64,000 nucleotides of DNA from assembly GCF_000002425.4 (NCBI RefSeq), contig NC_037273.1, forward strand, positions 6,706,663 to 6,770,662, written 5' to 3'. The stretch is from Physcomitrium patens. Its lineage: Eukaryota; Streptophyta; Bryopsida; Funariales; Funariaceae. Shown in pieces: positions 1 to 10,783 of this stretch; position 1 is the first letter of the stretch; each line of letters opens with the position of its first letter. Made by a program: the position numbers and the translations under genes. The notes under the pieces were generated by a model. The model was not told the DNA's origin. It ran no database searches and was given only the letters and a program-made list of their open reading frames with translations.

Positions 1-1417
1 AACAGAGTGAGGGGCACGTTGAGAGATCGTGGTTGAGGTTCGAGTATTTGATATTGATATTGATTTCTTTTTTCTTTTTCTCTTTATATTTTGGTTTACA
101 TTTTTTGGGTTGGTGAGTCGGGTGGCGGGGAGGTGTGAGTGAATGTGGTGTATGTGGAGTAATAGAGATTTGGTAGCGAAGCTTGCCGGGTTTGGAAGCC
201 GAGTGGAGTGAGGATCATTGTTGAGTTTGTGCGCTTGGCTTGGTTTCGCGTCGTTGTGAGTTAAGATTGAGTTTGCATTCTCGGTATTTACGTTTTGAGT
301 TGCCCAACTGAGGACAGAGACTTGGGAGGGGGTTACATGTGAAAACCGTAGCTGGTGCTGTTGCAGTTGTAATCTTGGTTGTTGCTTGGGTTTCTTTACG
401 TTAAAGCTGCAACTGATAGCAGTCTTTTTGTGAAGCTGCTATTCTCGACGGAGTTCTTCAACTACAATCAGCCGAACGTTGCCCAATCTGTTGACTCGGT
501 CTCGACACCGAAGAAATTCTGGCTAGGCTTGCAGGGTGTTCACCAACATTTTTACAAATCTCGTGAGGTGGTCAGTGTTTGGAGGAAGTGTTACCGTTTG
601 AGTTAGCAGGTTTGTTTTGTGCGGCGAGTGGTCGGAGGTGGGACCAAGTCCTCGAACAGGCGGTTTGTCTTCGTGACTAGGTTGCGAGGTGATTTTCAAG
701 GTTGAAAGGAATGAGTGGGTAGTGAAGTTGTGGTAAAGTGCACATGGTGGGCATGGCAGTAAAATTGCTGTGTTCCACCGATATACCCCCAGGTTGCCCC
801 AAGGGCTTTATGAATGTGGAAGCAGAGTGAGAACATTGTGCATCGGCTTTTCTCCCGACAAGTCAGCTCCGGCCGTCCCAACACAACTGTACATTCCTCA
901 AACTAATAGCCCAACCATTTCTTCTCAGTTTATAGTGTGTCTTTTCTGGTAAAATTAGCATCCAGCAAAACTTGGGAGCGGGATAACTGGTAATTGTGAA
1001 GTATAATTGCGCGAGTGGGGATATTGGTCTCTCAAGGGGCTACTCTATTGTGAAGTGTGAAACATGTTCTTCTGTTCTGTCCGAAGTATTCTTTGTTATT
1101 CGTAGAATATACATGATGATCTTGAAACTCTCGGTAAGTAGCAGCGGGTAGCCATAGTGGTACATGCATGTTTTTACAAACCAGTTGCAACAGTTATCAA
1201 AGAGGATGACAGCGCTCTTTCAAAATACATGAGATGCTCTGTGAGTGGATTAGATTCCGTATTTTGCTTTGATGACTTATGTGGATCCGCGAATTGTATA
1301 GTTTGCCCAAGATCTCGATCGAATTTGACAATCAGATGATTTGTCTACACTTTCGCAAGATGTCCCATGATATTAATAGCGTCGTTCACCACCCTAACCT
1401 TCCGCATGTTATTGCAG
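1..1417 (+). other. 5' region of DET1, first coding exon unresolved
   Basis: This stretch is T/G-rich, like plant 5' leaders and introns, and lies directly upstream of the first recognisable DET1 exon. Several short open frames occur (for example 379-606 and 1157-1339), but none resembles the conserved DET1 N-terminus. In-frame ATGs at 1367 and 1406 precede the exon, but the residues they add do not look like DET1, and the AG at 1416-1417 is a good splice acceptor. I read the region as promoter, leader and/or intron. The first coding exon may lie left of the window. Confidence 0.5.
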
Positions 1418-4400
1418 ATACATAGGGCACGAGAGTTATATGAGAATGTCGTACCGAGCCACACGGTCTATGAGGTAGACTGTCCAGACCAATGGTGGCG
1501 TCGGTTTACCCACGACGGGCAGTACTTGATCTGTTTCAGTAAGGCGCAACAAGACTTGCTCATCTACCGGCCTCTGTGGCCAACGTATTGTTCTACTTCA
1601 GATACGATTAATGATCTCCCTTCGAAGTCCAAGGAGTTCGAGAGTTATTTCAGCTTGCTGCATCAGGTCCCTCTCGCTCGGGGTCCCAATGAGGTTATCT
1701 GCAAGGACTTTTTCCTGTCTACGGAAAACAATTTGTATGGCATATTTGCCACATCAACTGCCCCAGATACTAATGCTGCAGCAACGAACGGTGCTGTGCC
1801 TGGAGTTCCCTGTATTGAGAAGATAACATTCCTCGTGGTCCGCTTTGCTGATGGGTCCATCACGGGACGGTCCGTCTTCAAAGATGACTACATACACCTG
1901 GCTCACAATGCTGGTGTATTTTTGCATGATGACCTCCTGGCCGTGTTGTCTATTCGCTTCCAGCGTATTCATATTCTTCAGGTCCGAGATGGTGGACTCT
2001 TCTTGGATGTGCGCACTATTGGCGATTTCTGTCGAGATGACGATGAGCTCATTCTCAATTCACAGGCTCAGGTTATTTCTCACTCCGAATGCATTCCATG
2101 AGCAGTGACCAGTGTGGGAGTTTTAGCATCTTCTTCTCTAGTTAGTTTTCAGCTTATGTGTAGTGCGTTGTATGTTTACTTCGCATATTTCGGAGTGCGC
2201 CTACTCCAGTTTCTGCGTGTGTGATAATCTGCCGAGGAAATTTTTATTTTCACACGCTTCAGCTTTTGATGTTTGATAGTGTCTGGGTTTCTATATTCAT
2301 TTCATCAGATGCATGGTGATTGCATTGCTGATCAATGAGTACTGCTCGTCGAATCTACTGGGCAATAATTAAATCCCAGTTGTTGTATCTTCAATGTGCA
2401 TCATTGTTCACCCAACAACAGTGTCTTTGGCAATTTACTTTGCAAGTCACGAGTTAACCGCGAGTTAGGTTCCTTAGAATTACCTAGTTGCTGTAGACTC
2501 TCGCTATCGTTTACTACTTTTGATATGTGCTGTTGACAGACTATAAACGTACTTGATGATGACAGGCAGAGGCTAAATTTCAGGAGGAGCAGCGACTGCT
2601 GCGGAAAGCTCGAGGCCGTCTTGACGAAGCTGAGATTTTGGCTTCAGTCTCTCAGTCTGGTACTACCCGGGGAAAGCCTTGGACTACTTTGATCGACAGA
2701 AAGCGGCCACGACTTCGAGATAGCAGGGCCTCACATGAAGATTTTGGTTCAGCCCCGGCGTACTCGCACTATCTGGGTGCGGCAAATGGTGTGAGTCACG
2801 GTGATGTGATTGACGTTGCTCACGAAGGGTATTTCCGAGGGCTCGGCACAGGTAGAGATGGACCTGCTGCGGACCTGAGCACGCCAAGTGGCAACGGTAA
2901 TATGAGGATCCTTACTGGTGGAGAGTACGATAGTCATGCGAATGGCAATCTTCACATTCGTCGGTTTCGATTAGGAGTGGACTCGGCCAGTCATTCAAAT
3001 GGCTATAATCACGTTCGCTCGTTTCCTGTGGGGAGGGAGACTGGGATTCCTAGTAGTTTGCAGGTGCGTCGTTTGGCCCCCGAAAGAGACAATCGCAACT
3101 ACGAACCACCGTCTGGACGACGGTTTGGAGCTGAAGTACTGAACGGTAGCCGTGAGAATCTATCAGGACGTCAGTTTTCCTCAGAGAGGGGCGCTACGCA
3201 TGAAACCTCAACTTTTCGTTTGTTTGGGAACTATTTGTCTTTAAGTGGAAGTTTGTTTAGTAGTAGTGGTACTGATGTAGTGAGCCATAGTGAGCCGGGA
3301 TCTTCTGATGGGACTGCCCTCAATGAGTTCTCTAGTCACAGAGATGACGCAGGAACCAGTGAAAGGTGGATACGACCAGTGTCCAGTGTGTCCATACACG
3401 GGGGGTCGATCGTGCTTCCTCAGAATCGTTCAGATTCTGTAATCCGTGACGAGCCCAGCCTGGGTGACGCTTCTGTGGGACCTTCACGGACTAGTTTGGA
3501 GCGTGTGGAGCAGACGACCACTAGCACAGAAATTTCTACTGGTAGACTAGGGCAACCAGGTCCAAGTAATTCAAGTATTTCACATGGTTCTGGTGGACTT
3601 GGGAGTATGAGGGGAGGTGCTACACAATCTGAGTATGAAGCTGCCGCAAGCATGTCTGTGGACGGAGTTCCGGATGGAAGGCAGATGTTACGTGGACTCA
3701 AGCAGCGGCTTTTGTCGTTTATCTTGCAGGGTATTCACAATGAGGTCACAACTCCTGCTGTTGTAAGTTTCTCACTTTGTACATCGGGGTGATTGTGTGT
3801 GTTTGGATGTGCAGTTTCTCTAGTTGGGACTTTTCATGCTTCGTGGACACGTGGAATTGCTTTATAAGCTCCTTGGATTTCACTGTTATACATTTATGGC
3901 ATTAAATATTGAGATTCTTTCTTTGTGTAACAGAAAGCTCAACAACTTAAGCGCTTCTATTATTATTTCCAAGACTATATGAATCTGGTGATGTGGAAGG
4001 TAAATTGGATATTTTGAACTGAGGGTCAAGAAATCAACGTTTTTTTTGCTGGTTCCTGTTCCATGTCGCATTTTTGTTGAATTTCTTGGATGAGCTGAGA
4101 TGCTAACCACTGCTCCTAAATTCATTGACAGGTGCAATTTCTTGATCGATATCACCTGCTTATAAAATTTGGTAGTGTGGACGGAGTGGTAAGTATTGCT
4201 TCAGTCTCCTCTTACGTAGTCTTTTTATCATATGATTTTGTATGACAGTTTTTTCCTCTGCGTGCACGTGGGTCAGCTGCTATATTAAGCGGCGCTAACA
4301 CTAAACTCAGGTTAGTGTGTATGTTATTAATTATTTAACACTTCTGTTCTCTTGCGTGCAGATACTAAGAAATTCAGAAGTATCGCATCAAAACTCGTTT

Positions 4401-5664
4401 TTTGCTGTATACAATATGGAAACTACGGAGATACTTGCTTTTTATCCGGTACTTATTCTACTCATGGCCGAAGTAGTGCGCTGTCGACAAAGTTTGGATC
4501 GTAGTTATGCCTTGTGTTTGCTTCATTTTCAGAGCACTTATACTTTTCGTTTTACTGAACAGAATTCATCAGAGGAGTTGCTTCAGTTGGTGGAGCATTA
4601 CTGGGACCACTTCAGAGTGGTCCCACAGAGTCCTTTGTACATGAATTTTATCTCCAGCTATTCAAACAACATCTTCGCCCGCGAGCAGTTGCGTAAGCAG
4701 AAAGCTGCATGTATTTCTGGCAAAATCGGTAGCTATGCACAGGTAGATTACTAACTTCTGACCTTGAATAAGTCCTGCGATAATTCGTACTTTTGAGTCG
4801 TATCTGTTGTTGATGTGCTGAATTTGTGAACTTTGATCTGTCGCGTACAGGTCATCAAAAGAACTTTGGCCTCTTTACCGCACAACTCTCAATCTCTAAG
4901 TCCATCTGCCTATTTTGATCAGTACCTGTTTCACTTCGATGAGAAGGTGAGAGTTTGCATCGCTGTTGCTTTGGTGAAGTTCCTACTGCACACTCAATCG
5001 TGGCCCTTTCAGACGATTCTGTTTTTGAGAGTTTCATTTTCTAATTTGATGGCTCTTCTGGATTTGTGCACGGTCTTGATTGTCACATTTGAGTTTGGAT
5101 TTTTGTGGACTTTGATACTTGTTGAGGATTTTTACAGCATGGAATTTCACTGAAGGTTTTGATTGTTGTTTGATCTATATGTTTCAGTTGATATCTTCCA
5201 CCGATAGGCACAAACCTTGTGCGGAGCATCCGATTAAGTTCATTTCTCGTCGTCGACCTAATACACTTAAATTTAAAATCAACCCTGGTATGTATGCTTT
5301 TTCCTGCAGTATATCCTATATATCTTCTCTGTTCTATCTCCCTGGAGATAATCGCTAATGTTTGAATAGCCTCACTGAGAGAGTTGTGATTCAGACAGTT
5401 CAAGACAATGGTGCTGGCGAATTGTTTTGTGGAATCACCTTTTGCTGTTGTATTTACATTCCATTTTCTGCCTCACGATGATCTAGTCATGAAACATGAG
5501 ACACGTGTGATTGGACTTTCTACTCAGGGTTGGAGCTTGGTTCAAACGATGGCCACATAAAGCGAGTAGCTTCTTTTTTGTTCCACCCTATTTTTCCCTT
5601 CGTCATCTCTGTCCAACAGTCATTTATGCAAACCTCTATTGTGAACTTCCACTTTAGGCGTTGA
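1418..5664 (+). CDS. DET1: DET1 (DE-ETIOLATED 1) homologue, 5' end incomplete
   Basis: DET1 is a nuclear WD-like protein that, with DDB1 and COP10, forms the CDD complex attached to CUL4 ubiquitin ligases and represses photomorphogenesis. Exons, all with GT-AG junctions and a continuous frame: 1418-2071, 2566-3762, 3934-3999, 4132-4188, 4362-4448, 4533-4742 (or 4563-4742), 4851-4946, 5188-5287 and 5528-5664 (TGA 5662-5664). Conserved stretches seen are IHRARELYENVVPSHTVYEV, ICKDFF, DDLLAVLSIRFQRIHIL, CRDDDELILNS, KQRLLSFI, LIKFGSVDG, FFAVYNMETTE, SPSAYFDQYLFHFDEK, HPIKFISRRRPNTLKFKI and the C-terminal NFHFRR. The last exon is invisible as an open frame because it is short. The resolved exons give about 867 residues; Arabidopsis DET1 is near 543. 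The excess lies in exon 2566-3762, which adds roughly 330 Ser/Gly/Arg-rich residues. Identity is secure; the N-terminus is not. Confidence 0.93.
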
Positions 5665-7330
5665 GCCTGTAATGGTCTACAATTTTTAACATGTAAAGAG
5701 GTCGCATGGACGCTTTCGGATTTTCTTGTCGAGTGTGTATGCCATTGGTCACCTTCTTAACATCACTTCCATTCTGGATGATGACGTCTGTCCTCTGAAC
5801 ACACGTAATTTATGTCTAGTGTATTTTCTTAAGAAAAAATCCGGAAACTTCAAGAATCAAATCAATGAGATTGAAAAATATATTTGATGTCTATCATTAG
5901 TAACCAAAGTGACTTAAATATTATGGGATGATATTGTTGAGAAATCGAGTGGAGACAAAGATTTAACAATAGCCTAGCACTAACTTCATTAGATTGTTTT
6001 GACTGCCTTGAAAAGTATATCAATATTTAGGGATAGAATTTTTTTTATGTATGTTACAGGGAAAGGGATGATGTCTATTTTGGATAAATCAACCTCTTCT
6101 TGTTCAAACTCTTTCAATAAATTAAGAATGACAATCTTTCTCACATGAAAAATATAACATTTCAAAAACAAGAAATGTAAGTTGTGCTCATTCACTCAAA
6201 GAGGTGAGACTTATTCAACCATCTTGTTATTTGAACGTGACTTCTAGTGTTTAGAAATTCTGCTGAAGTAATCAGATTGTATGGTTTTGCAGTCCATGTA
6301 TTAATGCTCTCTTCATTAACAATTAACTTGCTTAGTTGCATCAATTATTGTATCATTGATTTTTTTTTTAGTGTATTGTCAATATCATAAGAGTGTTTGT
6401 TACTTCCATCACAACCCGCCACTCACTTGACATACTTGTTTCTTTTTGTTTTTTGTTTTTGTTTTTTTAATTTATTATTTTCAATACATGTATTTCAAAT
6501 TACATAGAAAATGAGTTAAATTTTACTACAAGATATTTGAGAATTGCTAAGAATAAATATATTTATTAAAAAAATTAGTATAGAATAAATTTATTTTTAA
6601 TTTAAAGAATACTACAAATAATATTTAAATATGAATATAAATAAAGAACTAAGAAAAAAATTATACTATTTTGTTTAACATTGATAAAAAATATGAGTAG
6701 CATGTGATGGATAGTGAATTCTAGTGGCATTAGCAATACACTTTATTTATTCTCTTTTATTTTATTTTATTTTATTTTATTGTAATAAATATTCATTCTA
6801 CTTCACTTAACATTTAAATTCTAATTAGGTATTAACTTGCAAAATAAGTATGAAATATTTTTAAAGATGCTCAAATTTGTAGTACATATAGTGATTTTTT
6901 TAAAAAAAATACTCTATAATATTATAATATTCTTATTATTGCATAATACCATAAAAAATCTATAAGAATAAAAATAGCTTTTTAACTTTCAATTTTTTAA
7001 AAATAAATTAAGTTAATTGTGAAATTTTCTCCAAATTGATAATATGATATTATAAATTCATAGGTGCTGTATAAATGAAGATTGATATACAAAATACATT
7101 AAGTGCCATAAATCAATTATGAAGTATGCAATCTAAACCAAATACAAATGTACAATCAATATACTCTCAAGTATTTTCTCTAATTGATTAGAAATCCCTT
7201 CACTCAACTAGGACAATAATACATTCATAGTTGGATATGAATGTTACAATGATATGGTTGCAAAATTGTACCTAATCAAGCCAATATTGTAGCACCTAAT
7301 CACCAAAACGTGTGAAAAATATGAAAGAAT
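5665..7330. other. AT-rich intergenic DNA after DET1
   Basis: The first few hundred bases are probably the DET1 3' UTR. Beyond about 5830 the DNA becomes strongly AT-rich with no frame resembling a protein. The distal part borders the minus-strand gypsy relic and may include its decayed 3' end. Confidence 0.5.
6754..6781. repeat. (TTTTA)n microsatellite
   Basis: About five tandem copies of the pentamer TTTTA are visible. Confidence 0.85.
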
Positions 7331-8790
7331 GAATCTTCAATCTTCATCAACAAATGAGGTATGGTAAGAAGACTTCCTACAAATTGGACAAATCCATTCT
7401 CTTAAAAGAAGAATTAAAAGATTTGGTATCAAGCATGCCATATATCACCTACATTGGCACTGATCATATAATAGTATGGTAGCAATCCCTTTCTTCTCAC
7501 TACATACAAAACATAAAAGACCATTTGGCACAATTACTAGTTTAGGATGTACAAAGTCACCAATAGAAACATGATAAAGAGCGCAATTCCATGAATACTC
7601 TTGATACATATTCACTTTGCCTTTAAACAACAAAATACTATTGGGCAATACATCCTTAGACAAATAGAAAATTAGAATGTTAGTTGTAGAAATAGAGTCT
7701 TAGTAAGCCTTGGAGACAATTATCTAAGTTGGTTTAGTATTTTTATTTATTTTTGAGTATTAAGGATTAGTTATTAAAAATAATATCTATATTGGCCTTT
7801 TATCTATATATATTATTTATAAAAAAACTATAAATATTGGTTAATAGTTATTATATTTAATTAGCTTAATATGTAAAATTATATATTATGTATATTATTT
7901 TTTATGCTTAGTAGTAAAAAATGTAAAATATTGGTTTTACTAGTAAAAAATAGGAGGACTAATAGCTAGTATAGTCCTTGTAGAAAAGAAGGTACACAAG
8001 TCTCATATGGATTGTAGCATCTTAAATGTAATTAAGAGGATAAGACTAAGGCCTTGTGGCCTATCTTAGAGACCAATATATAGTATATATGAGCCTTGGT
8101 GAAAATCAAATCCTTAATCTATAAGTAAGTTATTATTGAGATAAAATATTTTCACATAACTTTTTAATTATTTACTTATTATCTTTAAACCTTTTCTAAT
8201 TTAATCATAATAATTTGGATTTATTTTTTTCTTATTTCATTGAAAAGATAATAAAACTAAATATCTAAAAATATAACTTTTAATTTTAATTTTATTTTTT
8301 TACTTGATAAAAATTCAATAAATTGATTGTGATTAAGTGTTGAAGTGTGTATTTGCTTGAACACATTTCTTTCACTTATTTTGAAGTTGTACTCATTTTA
8401 TTCTTGTAATTTACTTGTCTCATTTCACATCACCAATAATAAGTAATTCTTAATTGAGGCTATCTTGTAATTTGGATTGAGAGATGAAATTTACTCTAAC
8501 ACTTGACACTCTAAACAATCCATTCAACTAAGCCATTTGTCTTAAGATGATTTCTAGATGTGGTGCAATAATCTATCAAAGCTTTAGTATGTAAAGCTTT
8601 AAAAGCTATAAAGAATTCTCTCTCTTGATCCATTGATATTTAATAGGTGCTTCAAAACAAACCAATATATGATTAAAAAAAATCATAATTACTAACTTTG
8701 AAGAGTTTTGTATCAAAGCTATAAGTTCAATCCACTTACTAAAAAGCTCTACCTTTACTAAGTATTGTAGTAGCTTCATAAGTTTGCATC
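7330..8790 (-). mobile_element. Decayed Ty3/gypsy pol relic with integrase and PHD-finger remnants
   Basis: Translation of the minus strand shows two recognisable pieces. At about 8745-8505 is an integrase-core remnant (SKWIEL, then NHILVCFEAPIK, then ALIDYCTTSRNHLKTNGLVE in a shifted frame), ending in an in-frame stop. At about 7560-7375, downstream in the element's own direction, is a PHD-like zinc finger: CFVC, then YDQC, then YMACL, then EWICPIC. Two ligands appear changed (Cys to Tyr, His to Tyr), both explicable by C-to-T/G-to-A change, and a TGA interrupts the finger. The stretch between them (7664-8500) is AT-rich and uninformative. It is a dead relic; whether both remnants come from one element is inference. 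Confidence 0.6.
7375..7663 (-). pseudogene. PHD-finger remnant of a retrotransposon polyprotein
   Basis: The minus-strand open frame 7663-7445 contains KVNMYQEYSWNCALYHVS followed by the first half of a PHD finger. Past a TGA stop, the same frame continues with the second half, ending WICPIC. Spacing fits the C4HC3 pattern: C-x2-C, a Tyr where the third Cys should be, C, a Tyr where His should be, then C and the final C-x2-C. PHD fingers read histone H3 tails. No host gene of this kind surrounds it. Confidence 0.55.
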
Positions 8791-9415
8791 AAGTGCCTTC
8801 TTAGATCAGCAAGTTAAAGGTCAATTGATAGAGAAGAGAACATAAGGTGGTTCTATGAAATTTAAAATTGTACCAAGAATTGAGATTTAAATTTTTTGAA
8901 CTATATAGTGGTAGTATTTTTGAATGATTTTGAAATAACACAATAATCAAATCGTATTTAGATTCTTTAAAAAAATTAGATATCTTATTTTAATTAAATT
9001 TATAGTTTTTAGAAATTCTTATATTTTACAAAAAAACTATGAGCAGATTAAGGAATGTATTTGATAGGACTTCAGCCACCTTAAAACCAAACGATTGTTT
9101 CAACATGATTTTTGTAGAGCCTACAATTATATAAAGCAATATGACTAAAAATACATAGAGATTAGATAGTACCATCTGTCAAATACCATAACTAATTAGT
9201 GGTATAAAAACCAAAAATAAGAGTGGAGCATACCAAGAGAATGTGATTTAGGAGTTGACAATATGCACAAAAAACATGACCCAACAATATACATGTGAGC
9301 ATCTATTGCTCCAATCTTCAACAACAATATTCCACATAATTTCCTCTCTCCTCTTTATGATATGTAATAGTTTAGAGATTGCTAATTTTTTCTTATATCT
9401 TATTTTTATTATGAG

Positions 9416-9420
<5 letters not shown>
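8791..9420. other. AT-rich DNA, no recognisable gene
   Basis: This probably contains the upstream part of the gypsy relic, but no domain can be read. The short frames on both strands near 9250-9530 are driven by the following TA repeat. Confidence 0.4.

Positions 9421-9451
<31 letters not shown>
9421..9451. repeat. (TA)15 microsatellite
   Basis: Uninterrupted TA dinucleotide tract. Confidence 0.95.
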
Positions 9452-9454
<3 letters not shown>

Positions 9455-9625
9455 TATTGTAGATGCTTTCAATAGTTTTTTTATTAATTGTGATCAAAAT
9501 TTTGAAGTTTTAAGTATCAAGAATTTCAAATAATTCGATCCTTTTTGTTCAATTACAAATCTCAAGATGTTGATATCTTTTCTATACATTCATATTTTGA
9601 TTTCAAATTGTTGAAATCTACATTC

Positions 9626-9989
9626 TATCTTATTGTGTTTGTTGCTTTGTGGATAGTATTTCATACTCATTTTGTAGCAGCTTAGAAGAATAATAGTATT
9701 CAAGATGTTGAATCTATTCAAGCATATTATTTCAATGAGTCTTATATTGATACTGTTAATAATATTTTTTTTAGTACCAATAATTATGAACCAATTTTTT
9801 CAACCATACCTCCACAACAAGTAATGACAAGGTTTTTAGCTCTAGAACTTTTTTATTTCTTTATTATTAATATTTTATTTTTTATCTTTTTTATTCACTA
9901 AATTTTATTTATTACATACAATAGTGGAGAAACAAACTCACTTTATAGTAACAACTATGAAGTAAAATAGATCACTCAATGTTGGCATG
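9626..9989 (+). pseudogene. Pectate lyase (PL1) pseudogene, 5' part
   Basis: Frame 9626-9832 encodes a hydrophobic secretion signal (YLIVFVALWIVF...) followed by an Asn/Ser-rich pro-region, broken by TAG where Gln is expected. After what looks like an intron, 9920-9994 reads NSGETNSLYSNNYEVK, a TAG, then ITQCWHGN. This resembles the conserved start of the mature pectate lyase domain, where a Cys-Trp pair is typical. The frame then runs into the target duplication of a gypsy element, and the rest of the gene resumes at 15752. PL1 enzymes cleave pectate by beta-elimination in the cell wall. The gene was apparently broken by the insertion and then decayed. Confidence 0.6.
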
Positions 9990-9994
9990 GTAAT
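9990..9994. repeat. Target-site duplication GTAAT (left)
   Basis: The five bases GTAAT immediately precede the 5' LTR and recur directly after the 3' LTR at 15747-15751. Confidence 0.85.
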
Positions 9995-10338
9995 TATCAC
10001 GGACATACACATGTAAACCAATAATTACATGTATAAATAGGTAGAAATAAGTAAAAGTAGGTAAAAGTAAGTTAATTCTATAGTATTTGATATGGAAGCT
10101 TTCTAGAAGCTTCATAGATGTTGCTTTGACTTTATAGGTATCTTAAATTGACTTTTTGGATTAGAAACGTGGTCAACAAGTTGGCCATGTGCCACACATG
10201 TTGTTAGCTTGAAGATCAAGCTAACTATGTGGCCCACACGTAGAAAAACTTGCCTTGTAAGTCAAGGCATGTGTCCTACAAAGTCAACACATATTGGAGG
10301 TCCTATGGAATGTCGCCACATAGCCCCTAGTTAGATAG

Positions 10339-10346
10339 TATATATA
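10339..10346 (+). promoter_or_regulatory. LTR TATA box
   Basis: TATATATA, also present at 15535-15542 in the 3' LTR and recognisable in the two solo LTRs. Transcription would start roughly 25-35 bases downstream, so the conserved stem-loop lies at or near the RNA 5' end. Confidence 0.6.
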
Positions 10347-10348
10347 GA

Positions 10349-10378
10349 GACAAGAATGAAGCCTTCTTCACTCTTGTC
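10349..10378 (+). other. Stem-loop near the predicted start of R (5' LTR copy)
   Basis: Arms of 13 nt around a 4-nt CCTT loop, with one mismatch in this copy. The 3' LTR copy at 15545-15574 is perfectly paired. Confidence 0.7.
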
Positions 10379-10783
10379 AACTCATTTCTTACTTCCAATC
10401 TAGTTTCAAGGGTTTCTAGTTTTCTTGACTTTTGGTAATAGCCATTCTAGTTTCTTTCTTAATATACATATCAAGTTATTTCTATTTTGTCATCTTTCTT
10501 TGAGAGAAGTCTCGCTTGTTTATTTTTTTTTATCATATTCTTGTCCTTGACAGATTGGCAAGAATACACCTACAATATGAGAGCTTTGTTTAATCTTGAT
10601 TAAGAGTAGATTACCCCTTTTTTTTTAATAAGACACAAGCATATTAGAAGTTGCGGATTACCCTCTTCTAAACTGATATTGTCCTTAGTATTTTCTTTTT
10701 TCTCAAGTCCTCTCTTCTATTTGTCTTGAGCGATATTAGACATCTTTTCTTTTCTAAGTGTTATCATAGCAGAACTTGCTGAA

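Larger units (their letters stand above)
9995..10552 (+). repeat. 5' LTR (558 bp)
   Basis: Aligns along its whole length with 15191-15746. The canonical terminal TG is mutated to TA here, while the end CA is intact (TTGACA). It holds a TATATATA box at 10339-10346 and a stem-loop just downstream. Differences from the 3' LTR are mostly transitions. Confidence 0.92.

Noticed and set aside
379-606. 75-codon frame near the left edge
   Set aside because: No resemblance to the DET1 N-terminus or any family I know; more likely leader or intron.
10759-10770. TGTTATCATAGC, resembling the initiator-tRNA primer-binding site
   Set aside because: It lies about 206 bases after the end of the 5' LTR, too far for a primer site, and its two differences are transversions, unlike the decay seen elsewhere.
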